Positions 27,974-36,590 of a DNA stretch of 56,739 nucleotides are shown piece after piece. The notes under the pieces are model-generated. The model had not been told where the DNA came from. It saw nothing but the letters and a program-made list of their open reading frames with translations, and searched no databases. Made by a program: the position numbers and the translations under genes. The stretch is taken from NCBI GenBank assembly GCA_028289365.1, contig JANQQM010000013.1, forward strand, positions 1 through 56,739, written 5' to 3'. Every line of letters begins with the position of its first letter. Position 1 is the stretch's first letter. The DNA comes from Salaquimonas sp. GTDB lineage: Bacteria > Pseudomonadota > Alphaproteobacteria > Rhizobiales > Rhizobiaceae.

Positions 27974-28780
27974 CTAGCCCTTCTTCTGGATTTCCACTGA
28001 ATGAGGATAGGGTATGGATACCCCTCCCTTGTCGAATGCTTCCTTGACGGATTTCAGCATGGCGAATTTCAGTTCCCAGTAATCACCGGCATTACACCAG
28101 ATGCGGACGCCCAGATCGACTGAACTGTCACCCAGGTTCATGACCCTCACCCAAGGCTCGGGATCAGCCAGCACGCGCTCATCGGCCTTTGCAAGATCGG
28201 TAATGATTTTCATTGCTTTGTTCGCGTCGTCGCCATAATCGATTCCAAATGTCAAATCCAGACGTCGGGTATCATGCGCGGAGTAGTTTGTGATGATCTG
28301 TCCCCAAGCCTGGCCATTTGGCACGATGATTTGAACGTTATCCGGTGTTGTCAATTCCGTCGTGAAAATGTTCAAGTCTTTAACGGTACCTGCCGTACCA
28401 GCAATATCGACAAATTGGCCGATTTTGTAAGGCCGGAAGATGATCAGCATCAGCCCCGCCGCCACATCGCTTAGCGTACCCTGAAGTGCCAAGCCGACGG
28501 CAAGGGTTGCCGCACCTAGCACCGCGACCAAACTGGTTGCCTCAATACCAAACAGACCAAGTACCGCGATCACTACGACAAGCAGGATCACCCATTTCAG
28601 GATCGAAGCGACAAAGTTTCCAATGGTGTCATCTATATTTGGATTGGCATTTACACGGCGGCGAGCCCAGCTGCTCAACATGCCTGCAGCCAGCCATCCC
28701 ACGACCAGAACGATAAGAGCCTTCAAGGCATTTATGACGAGGGGACCGTAAGTCCCCATTGATTCCGATACCGTTTCCAT
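27974..28780 (-). CDS. mscS: Small-conductance mechanosensitive channel (MscS family)
   Basis: 268 residues. Inner-membrane tension-gated channel releasing solutes on hypo-osmotic shock. Three membrane segments are seen; the pore helix is ATLAVGLALQGTLSDVAAGL followed by MLIIFRPYKIGQFVDI, close to the E. coli consensus, and the beta domain contains TELTTPDNVQIIVPNGQAWG. ATG 28780 has GAGGTGAG upstream; the in-frame GTG at 28795 overlaps that site. Flanked by gene-free regions, so probably monocistronic. Confidence 0.94.
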   Translation of the reverse strand: METVSESMGTYGPLVINALKALIVLVVGWLAAGMLSSWARRRVNANPNIDDTIGNFVASILKWVILLVVVIAVLGLFGIEATSLVAVLGAATLAVGLALQGTLSDVAAGLMLIIFRPYKIGQFVDIAGTAGTVKDLNIFTTELTTPDNVQIIVPNGQAWGQIITNYSAHDTRRLDLTFGIDYGDDANKAMKIITDLAKADERVLADPEPWVRVMNLGDSSVDLGVRIWCNAGDYWELKFAMLKSVKEAFDKGGVSIPYPHSVEIQKKG

Positions 28781-28795
28781 GATTGCTGAACTCAC

Positions 28796-29253
28796 CTCTT
28801 ATTTGAACCTGACTGATCTCAAAGCAAAACAAGCGTAACCTGCTTGCGGCAGACATCAGCATTGATCAGTTGATTTGTAGTCTTAGACTTCTTGGTATTT
28901 TCATGGGCATTATGCCGTTTTATTCTAAATCAGCAATATGGTTAGGCTCGCTGTCAAAACAGAAAACTAATATTCAAGTACACGCCATCTGCAAAATTGG
29001 TGATACTTTGTGGCGGCTGATCCCCTATCCCAGAATGGATGCAATCTGGCGAGCGGTATGGATGTCGATATCTCCGACGCCATGAGAGCGAGCTAAATGG
29101 AATCCCACCAATTCGTACAACTTTGTACATTGCATTGAATGCAGATTGCACAGATATTGAATTTTCCTCTATAGTATAGAAATCATCCTCTACTCATGGG
29201 ATGTGCTATATATATAAAATATCTAAAATAATAACATATACGGGAGCGTCTTG
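28796..29253. other. AT-rich gene-free interval
   Basis: About 450 bp between the divergent mscS gene and the unrecognised two-gene unit. AT content rises towards 29250. It includes a 13-nt dyad (TGCATTGAATGCA, 29131-29143) and GTAC repeats around 29114-29128, possible operator elements. No convincing gene is present. Confidence 0.5.
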
Positions 29254-29586
29254 ATGCTGGAAAACATTTTTCATGTTATTCGCGAAAACTCGGGATGGAT
29301 ATTCGGTTCCTCAAGTCTTGCCGCTATTCTGCTCGCATTCATTCAACGATCAGGTAAGAAGAAAGACACCGATAAAAAAACTGCATCAGCCGGAAAAGTT
29401 ACGGCTTCAACTTCGGCATTCGACGGTCGGCATTTATTTGTTCTGCTCATTGTTATTGCTGTCTTGTCTGGCACGATATCCATCTCAGACGTCTTCATTA
29501 CATCGGTAAATACCGGCGATAACAGCACGGTCATAACAGGCACCGGCAACGCCCAAATCAACGCGACTGTGGGTAAAGACAACTAA
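29254..29586 (+). CDS. Small two-helix membrane protein with Gly/Asn/Thr-rich tail
   Basis: 110 residues. Hydrophobic segments at about 15-31 and 60-77 are separated by a Lys/Ser-rich loop, placing the tail outside the membrane. The tail (about 80-110) reads SVNTGDNSTVITGTGNAQIN, a low-complexity beta-type motif. GGGAG precedes ATG 29254; a TTG at 29251 is in frame. The TPR protein gene follows after 20 bp and begins its mature part with a similar S-V-x-(x)-T-G-D / G-N-x-x-I pattern. I do not recognise the family. Confidence 0.7.
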   Translation: MLENIFHVIRENSGWIFGSSSLAAILLAFIQRSGKKKDTDKKTASAGKVTASTSAFDGRHLFVLLIVIAVLSGTISISDVFITSVNTGDNSTVITGTGNAQINATVGKDN

Positions 29587-29606
29587 CCGGCGGGGGGCAT
29601 TGGAAA

Positions 29607-31889
29607 ATGTTGCGGTCTATCCTTTTCTTACTGGTTAGCGGACTGTTTCTTGGTGTTTCCACCGCCGCAGTTGCGCAAATCTATTTTGAGAGAAATTCTG
29701 TCGAAGCGACCGGAGACGACGCGATTGTCGCGGTGGCATCGGGCAATTCCAACATTGTGCTCGTTTACAATGACGCCGGCCAACAGGAGCGCTACACGGT
29801 AGAGCAGTACCGGAATTTCATTGAAAACAATAGAACCGACCTGTTGGACCTCGCCGAGGCGCAGTACAGAAATCAAAGATACGAATTTTACTACACAGTC
29901 GCGATCGCCAAATATCTGTTCGACCAAAAGAACTATTCTGCCTCAGCCGCCATGTATCAACGCGCGCAGAATTTCGCACGCGGGAATTCCGAAGACCTCG
30001 AAAAGCTGTCGGGACTGGTGACAGCCAGCTATTACGGGTCCGCTCGGCACAAGGAAGGGCTTCGATATATCTGCGACCTCTACGAAAGCCGGCCTAGATG
30101 GGACTTTCGCTATCGCCATGCCATTCATGCACATTTGAGAAGCCTCGCTGTCAATATGGGACATGAGCATGCCCGAGCCATCCTGAAGCTGATCCGGAAC
30201 AACCCGAAATGCCGTAGGCCCGATTTTTCACCCGTATGGATTCCGATCCATTTGACAGACATGCGAAAGCTGGAACAAAGCAGCTATATGGAGAGCTACG
30301 GTATCTCGCAGCAAGAGGACAGGGCTTTCGCTCAAGCACTTCTGCAAGAGAATATACCTCATGGCTTTATGGATTATCTGCATTTTGCATTGGGAGACTA
30401 TGATAAAATCATAGAAGAATATCCCGATTCATACATTTATGACATGGCATTACTGCTAAACGGAGATAATGAAAATTATGAAAAGGCAAAAAGATCTCTG
30501 ATTGATTACATAGATAGGTTTGAGAACAACCGATTAATTGCCGTATCCAAGCTGCTTTCTCGATCACTCGGCGCTCAGGATGTGGATACCTACCTAGAAT
30601 ACAGCAAGAAGCATGGCGCCGACGTTCTGAATGTTGCCGACGCAAGTGACAACAGGATCCATATCCAGATTAATAATTATACGCGCGTTTGGACGCCACT
30701 TGCCGAGTTGTCACTCGAACCCGCTGCCTTGAAAGTCATGTTCGATTTCTATCACGAATGTATAAGTTTTGCAGACGATCTAACCAACGGAAAACTGATC
30801 GATGTTTATGATCGCGTAAAATATTACCACGATCAGTATCAGCAACATTTTCCCGTCGATCACAAATTCGATGGCTATTTTGGCGACCCAAGCACGTCAA
30901 ACCCGAAAGACGACTACAACAATCGATGCATTATTGACCTCGATATTGAGGCGCTGGAATTCTTCGTACGGGAGTTCGGCCCTGCATATCACGCCTTCAA
31001 GTCCAGTGACCCCGAAAAAATGACCGAAGTTGGCAAACGGTTTAAGTTATGCGGAGACATACGCGAACGATTGATACGTGGTCTGCATCCGGTCACTGCC
31101 GACAATGATACCCGCTTGTTCTGTGAAACCGTCATTGGTCAGGTTGATGAGGACAGGGTCGCTAACGCGTTCAGCTTTCATCAGATATCGACACTTCTCT
31201 TAAGCAAAGCCTATGAATTGGATCCATTCAATTTCAGTGAGAGTTTGTTTCTGACCGGATTGGCATACAAGAATAACCGTCAATATGACGAGGCCAAGAA
31301 ATCGCTTGAAGACTATGCGAGTTTTCACCCCGACGGGAAATATGCGGACGACGCACTGACGGAGATCGGCTGGATCTATCTGTCGATCAATGAGGATTAC
31401 GAAAAGGCTAATGAATTTTTCCTGAAAGTGGTCGATGGCTATGAAGGCACCAATGCATATGACAATGCGGTCAATTGGCTTGTCATATCAAACAAGGCCG
31501 CTGGCAATGTTATGGAAGCCGCCAAATATGCGGTCCAACTGGGCGCCCTGGTTGTCTCGGACAGGATACGGGGCAAGACGGACGATCGCGATCAGAGGCT
31601 CTTGCAATTGGAAAACAGTGTCGGAGGCATTCAGTCGGACATAGTTATTGGCGAGCAGATACATGATGATTTTGTGGGCTTCGGATTTGATCGGCTGGTT
31701 ATTATACGAAAAGCACCACCGGACAGGCCGGAATTGGTAGGCCTGACAATATATACAATTGATGGTGTTGCCGTGAAAGATGCAACGACCGCCATTGAAA
31801 TCATACGAGTGGTCAAGGATCGCGGTGAGCAGCTCGTCACAGTAAACGGAGACGTCTATATTGAGACGGATCTGTTCGAGTTCGAATAG
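29607..31889 (+). CDS. Large exported TPR-repeat protein, unknown function
   Basis: 760 residues with a signal peptide (about 1-23, ending AVAQ). The next 25 residues contain SVEATGDDAIVAVASGNSNI, similar to the tail of the preceding protein. Helical repeats follow: YYTVAIAKYLFDQKNYSASA early, and clear TPR units near residues 545-625 (SLFLTGLAYKNNRQYDEAKK, IGWIYLSINEDYEKANEFF). The C-terminal 95 residues include GFGFDRLVIIRKAPPDRPEL and GLTIYTIDGVAVKDATTAIE, which resembles a PDZ-like peptide-binding fold. Expected in the periplasm, probably coupled to the membrane protein upstream. No known homologue recognised. Confidence 0.72.
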   Translation: MLRSILFLLVSGLFLGVSTAAVAQIYFERNSVEATGDDAIVAVASGNSNIVLVYNDAGQQERYTVEQYRNFIENNRTDLLDLAEAQYRNQRYEFYYTVAIAKYLFDQKNYSASAAMYQRAQNFARGNSEDLEKLSGLVTASYYGSARHKEGLRYICDLYESRPRWDFRYRHAIHAHLRSLAVNMGHEHARAILKLIRNNPKCRRPDFSPVWIPIHLTDMRKLEQSSYMESYGISQQEDRAFAQALLQENIPHGFMDYLHFALGDYDKIIEEYPDSYIYDMALLLNGDNENYEKAKRSLIDYIDRFENNRLIAVSKLLSRSLGAQDVDTYLEYSKKHGADVLNVADASDNRIHIQINNYTRVWTPLAELSLEPAALKVMFDFYHECISFADDLTNGKLIDVYDRVKYYHDQYQQHFPVDHKFDGYFGDPSTSNPKDDYNNRCIIDLDIEALEFFVREFGPAYHAFKSSDPEKMTEVGKRFKLCGDIRERLIRGLHPVTADNDTRLFCETVIGQVDEDRVANAFSFHQISTLLLSKAYELDPFNFSESLFLTGLAYKNNRQYDEAKKSLEDYASFHPDGKYADDALTEIGWIYLSINEDYEKANEFFLKVVDGYEGTNAYDNAVNWLVISNKAAGNVMEAAKYAVQLGALVVSDRIRGKTDDRDQRLLQLENSVGGIQSDIVIGEQIHDDFVGFGFDRLVIIRKAPPDRPELVGLTIYTIDGVAVKDATTAIEIIRVVKDRGEQLVTVNGDVYIETDLFEFE

Positions 31890-32198
31890 TTTTTCACCTT
31901 CACTTCTGGACAGAGGCTAAATCGCCATCACGCTTCGAATACACGCCGCGTGGCAAAAATTGTCTCCTGCCAGCGCGTTATTCATTAACCCTGCCCGAGT
32001 CATCTGGTCTATTTGACACAGAGCCCGCTTCATAGAAGACCATGGCCTGGCTGCGCCTAGGATTTGGGTTGACGATACAGAATCTTGTTTCATGGTGCAT
32101 AATATCGAGACTGAGCTAGACAGACCATCTGGCATGGTCAAGCCCGATATACGCATTCAGGGAAAGTGAAGGAAGCTGAATATCCTGGGGAGTTGAAA
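31890..32198. other. Gene-free interval of about 310 bp
   Basis: Lies between the TPR protein gene and the arginase-family gene and should hold the promoter of the arginine-degradation pair. I see no RNA gene, terminator or strong repeat in it. Confidence 0.45.
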
Positions 32199-33128
32199 AT
32201 GCGAGACAAGACATGCGCGATAATTGGCGTGCCTGTAGGAACAGGTGCCGGGCAAAACGGTTGCCAAATGGGTCCCGAAGCTTATCGCACTGCTAATCTC
32301 GCCGAAACACTCGAGGCGATTGGCGTTACGGTTGAAGATAAGGGGAATGTTGATCCAGAGCCGGTTCCGGATATTGATCACGAGTTGAATGTGAAAAATC
32401 TGGAACTTGCAGTTGGATGGACTGCAGCATTGGAGCGCGCAGCTTTTAATTTACTGGAATCTGGCGTTTTTCCCATTTTTGCCGGTGGTGATCATAGTCT
32501 GGCAATGGGAACAATCGCGGGTGCGGCCAGATACGCGCAAAGCCAAAATCGGCAACTGTTTCTGCTCTGGCTTGATGCTCACCCCGACTTTCATCGGCTG
32601 GACACGACAGACAGCGGTAACGTGCACGGAACACCCGTTGCATATGTCACCGGACAACCTGGTTTCGACGAGTATTTTCCGGCGCTGACAAATCCGCTTA
32701 AGCTGCAGAACATCTGCATGATGGGGATTAGATCGGTAGATTCGGCAGAGCAAAGGATGCTGATCGAAAAGGGTGTTGCTGTTTATGACATGCGGCGGAT
32801 CGATGAACAGGGTGTTGTCCGTCCGCTCATGGATTTTCTTGAAAAGGTGAAGGCGGCCAACGGCATGTTGCATATTTCACTGGATGTGGACTTTCTCGAA
32901 CCGTCAATTGCACCCGCTGTCGGCACGACCGTTCCAGGTGGTGCGACTTACCGGGAAGCACATTTGATCATGGAAATTCTGCATGAGAGCGGGCTTGCTA
33001 CTTCGCTCGATTTGGTTGAGCTCAACCCCTTTCTGGATCATGCCGGCCGAACCGCCCATCTCATGGTAGACCTAACGGCAAGCCTGATGGGCAAGACTGT
33101 CATGGATCGCCCAACCAAGAGTTTCTGA
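32199..33128 (+). CDS. Arginase-family ureohydrolase (probable arginase)
   Basis: 309 residues. Expected to hydrolyse arginine to ornithine and urea with two Mn ions. Metal ligands are H99 (GGDHS), D126, H128 and D130 (LDAHPDFH), and D229, D231 (SLDVDFLEP). SGNVHG and VELNPFLD are conserved. Residue 132 is His where arginases normally have Asn (DAHxDxN), a residue that touches the substrate carboxylate, so specificity could differ. Start 32199 has GGGGAG upstream; a GTG at 32166 is in frame. Followed after 3 bp by ornithine cyclodeaminase, which supports the arginase role. Confidence 0.9.
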   Translation: MRDKTCAIIGVPVGTGAGQNGCQMGPEAYRTANLAETLEAIGVTVEDKGNVDPEPVPDIDHELNVKNLELAVGWTAALERAAFNLLESGVFPIFAGGDHSLAMGTIAGAARYAQSQNRQLFLLWLDAHPDFHRLDTTDSGNVHGTPVAYVTGQPGFDEYFPALTNPLKLQNICMMGIRSVDSAEQRMLIEKGVAVYDMRRIDEQGVVRPLMDFLEKVKAANGMLHISLDVDFLEPSIAPAVGTTVPGGATYREAHLIMEILHESGLATSLDLVELNPFLDHAGRTAHLMVDLTASLMGKTVMDRPTKSF

Positions 33129-33131
33129 ACA

Positions 33132-34190
33132 ATGGATCATGGAATAAACACCGTTCCCTTTGTCAGCGTCGAAAACATGATGCGGCTCGTGATTGAGCTG
33201 GGAATGGAAACGGCACTTTACGAATTAACCGAGTATATCGACGAGGACTTTCGCCGCTGGCCAAGCTTCGACAAGACGCCCCGTGTGGCATCGCATTCGA
33301 CCGATGGTGTTATTGAACTGATGCCGACTTCCGATGGCATTGACTACGGGTTCAAATATGTGAATGGCCATCCAAAAAACATGAAGGACGGACTGCAAAC
33401 GGTCACAGCCTTCGGTTTGTTGGCTGACGTAAACACGGGCTATCCCGTTCTTCTGACAGAAATGACCATACTAACGGCACTTCGTACTGCCGCTACATCT
33501 GCGCTCGCAACCAAGTTCCTAGCGCGCAAGGATAGTCGTACACTCGCGCTGATCGGCGCGGGCGCACAGTCGGAATTTCAGGCATTGGCACTAAAGACCG
33601 TTTGCGGGATCGACAGATTGCGTGTGTTTGACATCGATCCGGCAGCCAGCAGGAAGTGCATTGCCAACTTGTCCCAATCAGGCATGGAGATGAAAATCTG
33701 CAGTTCCGGGCATGAAGCGCTGGAAGGCGCCGACGTAGTTACAACATGCACCGCAGACAAACAGTATGCGACGATCTTGACCGACAATATGGTGGGTAAT
33801 GGATTGCACATTAATGCCATTGGAGGTGACTGCCCCGGCAAGACGGAATTGCACAAGGATATATTGCTGCGTTCCGAGATTTTCGTGGAGTATCCGGAGC
33901 AGACCCGAATTGAAGGAGAGATACAACAGCTTGATGCCGAACATCCCGTCAAGGAACTGTGGGAGGTTATAACCGGTCGGACAACCGGCAGGGAGAACGA
34001 CCGCCAGATTACACTGTTTGACGGAGTTGGTTTCGCTGTAGAGGATTTCTCGGCCCTGAGATGGCTGCGTGACAAGCTGAAGACAAGCTCGCGCTATGAT
34101 CTGCTGGACATAATCGCTGATCCCGACGATCCGCGTGATCTGTTTGGAATGATACAGCGGGAAAAACTGCGAATGAAGAATTTGGACTGA
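33132..34190 (+). CDS. Ornithine cyclodeaminase
   Basis: 352 residues. NAD-dependent conversion of ornithine to proline and ammonia. The long family form is evident: YGFKYVNGHPKNMKDGLQTV, the substrate-binding EMTILTALRTAATSALATKF, the Rossmann motif LALIGAGAQSEFQALAL, and HINAIGGDCPGKTELHKDIL. It starts 3 bp after the arginase-family gene, so the two form an arginine-to-proline pathway. mu-Crystallin/alanine dehydrogenase relatives share the fold, but the ornithine-type motifs are strong. Confidence 0.93.
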   Translation: MDHGINTVPFVSVENMMRLVIELGMETALYELTEYIDEDFRRWPSFDKTPRVASHSTDGVIELMPTSDGIDYGFKYVNGHPKNMKDGLQTVTAFGLLADVNTGYPVLLTEMTILTALRTAATSALATKFLARKDSRTLALIGAGAQSEFQALALKTVCGIDRLRVFDIDPAASRKCIANLSQSGMEMKICSSGHEALEGADVVTTCTADKQYATILTDNMVGNGLHINAIGGDCPGKTELHKDILLRSEIFVEYPEQTRIEGEIQQLDAEHPVKELWEVITGRTTGRENDRQITLFDGVGFAVEDFSALRWLRDKLKTSSRYDLLDIIADPDDPRDLFGMIQREKLRMKNLD

Positions 34191-34339
34191 CCCCGGCATC
34201 GTCTGCTTGCTGTTAATCTGGGCGGCTGGCAAAAACGTTATTGGATGCCTATGTCAGTTGCATGTCGCTGAAAATTAACCGCACAAATATCTCCAACGCA
34301 TACCGTTCAACGCGGATCTGGATCATCAGGAGAGTACCG

Positions 34340-34516
34340 ATGGGTCTCAGAACACTGATCGGTCTGCTCTTGATAATTGGCGGGATATTCGGATTTCTAC
34401 CGATACTGGGTTTCTGGATGATACCCCTCGGCGTGGCCGTAATTCTGATTGACTGGGCACAAATGCGCAGGTCAATCGAACGGCGGCGCAATAATGCAAA
34501 AAACCTGCAAACATAA
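34340..34516 (+). CDS. Small two-helix membrane protein
   Basis: 58 residues from ATG 34340, which has GGAGAG upstream; the longer frame to 34241 is not supported. Two hydrophobic segments (LRTLIGLLLIIGGIFGFLPI and ILGFWMIPLGVAVILIDWAQ) are followed by an Arg-rich end. The layout resembles small transmembrane proteins of PGPGW type, but I cannot assign it. Confidence 0.62.
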   Translation: MGLRTLIGLLLIIGGIFGFLPILGFWMIPLGVAVILIDWAQMRRSIERRRNNAKNLQT

Positions 34517-34691
34517 CGATATATGGCGCCGATCGACCGGCAATACTAATTGCCTTTATACATCAGGCATATGGTCGTTCACATTTTCTCTACGTAATTG
34601 TGAACAACAAATCTGCGATGTTACTTCAAACCGCCATAGTCACTGTTACCGTATGGTCTGGTCAGATCGAAACAGGTCTGGCCTCGACACC

Positions 34692-34708
34692 GAAGCGTCA
34701 GGCGCTTC
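34692..34708. repeat. Short inverted repeat upstream of the Cys-rich peptide gene
   Basis: GAAGCG at 34692-34697 and CGCTTC at 34703-34708 flank a 5-nt loop, about 55 bp before the peptide start. Possible operator or leader hairpin. Confidence 0.35.
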
Positions 34709-34761
34709 AGGTAATAGGAAAAACGGACCTGATTGGGTCCTAGAAATGAAGGGTTATTATA

Positions 34762-34923
34762 ATGCCAATGTCTACTTCTTCTAAAGTCATCGCAGCAATG
34801 ATGGTTGCCGGTGGTCTTACCGCAGCAATGCCTGCAGGTGTTGCTCACGCATCATGTGCTGCAGCGGTTAATTGTTGCTGCGCGGCCAATAAGTGCCACG
34901 CTTGCTGCGCCGATAAGAAATAA
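34762..34923 (+). CDS. Secreted cysteine-rich peptide, unknown function
   Basis: 53 residues. The N-terminal part (MSTSSKVIAAMMVAGGLTAA) is a good signal peptide, probably cleaved after AHA near residue 30. The mature 23 residues then hold seven Cys (C32, C38-C40, C45, C48, C49), one His and two Lys near the C-terminus. There is no metallothionein or bacteriocin signature I can name. Metal binding or a precursor peptide are both possible. A second Met at residue 3 could also start translation. Ends 32 bp before a canonical terminator, so a short monocistronic transcript is likely. Cys in such density outside the cytosol is notable. Confidence 0.68.
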   Translation: MPMSTSSKVIAAMMVAGGLTAAMPAGVAHASCAAAVNCCCAANKCHACCADKK

Positions 34924-34954
34924 CCCACTTCTTTTACTTGACGATAAGACTACT

Positions 34955-34980
34955 GGCGGGCAGTCTCTGCCCGCCTTTTT
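34955..34980 (+). terminator. Rho-independent terminator after the Cys-rich peptide gene
   Basis: Nine-bp perfect GC-rich stem (34955-34963 with 34967-34975), TCT loop, followed by five T. A textbook terminator that isolates the peptide gene from the next one. Confidence 0.88.
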
Positions 34981-35016
34981 GCTTTGAAGCCAGGCAATCA
35001 GGAAGCTGTCACGACC

Positions 35017-35820
35017 ATGCAATCGCTGGACCCAGATGCGAACGAAATGAACGATAACAAGCCCGCTGAGAAGCAGTCATTCCCCTTTGAGACCTTGACC
35101 GATTTCGACATGGCTTCGGTTAGCGATCAGCAACTATCGCTTATGACCGAGGGCATAAGCGAGATGTTGGCAGTGCTCGGCGAAGCCGGCGAGCAAAACT
35201 ATCACGTGCTTACAAACGTGCTGGCATCAAAGACAGACGAACCATTTACGCAATGGCAACATTATCCGCCTGGCGATGTTCAGGACCGCGAAAATGGCGC
35301 CATCTGGTTTTATCACGCCCACCAGGAGGATGAGCTGGCCCGTCCATGGGAGGAGCATGGTCACTTTCATCTGTTCCGCTATACCGAGTTGCTGCGCCCG
35401 GATGCAGAAGCAGTGGCGATGCCGGACGAATTCGATACGGAGAAGGGTGGGCTTTGCCATCTGGTGGCAGTATCATTCGGGATGGACGGACTGCCCATCC
35501 GCATCTTCACCACAAATCGCTGGGTCGCCGGCGAGTGGATGTATCCAGCCGACGACGTAATTGCCCTGCTCGACGGTTATCAGATCGAAGGCAAGCCGTA
35601 TGAACTGACCACGCGCTGGCTCCAGGCGCTCTTGAAACTCTATCGACCGCAGATCGAATGGGCGCTGCGCGAGCGCGACCGCCGCCTGCCGGAAATGGCA
35701 GAGCGTTATGGCGATCGCTGGGGCGACGAGAAAACTGTCGAAGTCCTGTCTTCGGTGACATTCGACCTGGCAGCACAGATTTCTGCAATCGAAGCCGAAG
35801 CAATGCGGCGCAACGGCTAG
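35017..35820 (+). CDS. Conserved hypothetical protein (possibly DUF6969)
   Basis: 267 residues, soluble, no signal peptide. Notable is HYPPGDVQDRENGAIWFYHA followed by EEHGHFHLFRY, dense in His and aromatic residues, and later VSFGMDGLPIRIFTTNRWVA. These recall a proteobacterial family that I believe is called DUF6969; I am not certain of the name. The His cluster could bind a metal. AGGAAG precedes ATG 35017; ATG 35047 is an alternative. It stands behind the terminator of the Cys-rich peptide gene, so is transcribed separately. Confidence 0.7.
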   Translation: MQSLDPDANEMNDNKPAEKQSFPFETLTDFDMASVSDQQLSLMTEGISEMLAVLGEAGEQNYHVLTNVLASKTDEPFTQWQHYPPGDVQDRENGAIWFYHAHQEDELARPWEEHGHFHLFRYTELLRPDAEAVAMPDEFDTEKGGLCHLVAVSFGMDGLPIRIFTTNRWVAGEWMYPADDVIALLDGYQIEGKPYELTTRWLQALLKLYRPQIEWALRERDRRLPEMAERYGDRWGDEKTVEVLSSVTFDLAAQISAIEAEAMRRNG

Positions 35821-35881
35821 GCCTGCCGGGAGCACAATGACGGAATGATGATCCAGAAAAGTCGGCTGATTGGTCAGGAGC

Positions 35882-36430
35882 TCAGGCGAACAAGAGCCGG
35901 GGGGTCTTGGCTTTCCAATCTTCAAATGCCTGGCCATATTTGATTGCCATCCATCGGTCTTCTGCCTCCGTTGCTATCAAGAACATTGCGATACCGGGCA
36001 AGATAATTGGCAAAGTCCAAACTGAGGCCGACAGGATAAACCACCCAATAAGAGCGGCGGAATTGGCCAGGTATTGCGGGTTTCTGGAATGGCGGTAGAG
36101 CCCCGTGGTTACCAGTCCCTCTGGGATACCGCTGGTATTACCCAAGCCCAATTGCCACATGCCGGTAGATACCACCACATTTGCTGCCAAGAGGATTGGC
36201 AGGCCAATGCCCCATCGTAGCCATACAGGCCAATCCAGGCCATTCCAGTCAGCCAGGCCGACGCTTGCTGCACCCCAGAACACGGCTGCTGTTGCCGGCC
36301 AGATCCCGATCTCGATGATCAGTGAACGGCGGGCGGGCGGCCAGAGACTGCGTTGCGGAAAGCAGATTGACCAGATTGCAACCAGGATAAGGAAGACCGC
36401 GCAGGTGATACCAATTATGAAGGCAGGCAT
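35882..36430 (-). CDS. Membrane-bound ICMT/PEMT-type methyltransferase
   Basis: 182 residues with four to five hydrophobic segments. The conserved C-terminal half has GLYRHSRNPQYLANSAALIG, EAEDRWMAIKYGQAFEDWKA and KTPRLL, the pattern of isoprenylcysteine carboxyl methyltransferase and phospholipid N-methyltransferase relatives, which methylate lipid substrates with S-adenosylmethionine. The substrate is not predictable. ATG 36430 is chosen over an in-frame TTG at 36439. It converges on the hypothetical protein at 35017-35820. Confidence 0.85.
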   Translation of the reverse strand: MPAFIIGITCAVFLILVAIWSICFPQRSLWPPARRSLIIEIGIWPATAAVFWGAASVGLADWNGLDWPVWLRWGIGLPILLAANVVVSTGMWQLGLGNTSGIPEGLVTTGLYRHSRNPQYLANSAALIGWFILSASVWTLPIILPGIAMFLIATEAEDRWMAIKYGQAFEDWKAKTPRLLFA

Positions 36431-36590
36431 ATGAGCCAAATCAGGTGACCGGTTCTAGGGCGTCGGGTTTCAGCAGCTTTGTCTATGACGAAACGGACTG
36501 CTTCGTTTGTTCGCTTTACGGCTGTTTCGCGGTGCTGGATCAGCCATTTGACGGTTGGCCTGTCCAAAGGAAATTAAATTTGGACGGCGC

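Noticed and set aside
28870-29085. Plus-strand 71-codon open frame between mscS and the two-gene unit
   Set aside because: No ribosome site and mixed composition typical of non-coding DNA.
31917-32156. Minus-strand 79-codon open frame in the gap before the arginase gene
   Set aside because: No ribosome site, no hydrophobic or domain pattern, probably chance.
34241-34339. N-terminal extension of the small membrane protein at 34340
   Set aside because: No ribosome site, and the extension has an unrelated polar sequence; GGAGAG sits before ATG 34340.
34762-34923. Cys-rich peptide as a bufferin (DUF2282) with MNIO modification genes
   Set aside because: The Cys pattern and length differ, and no DUF692/MNIO or DUF2063-type gene is nearby.
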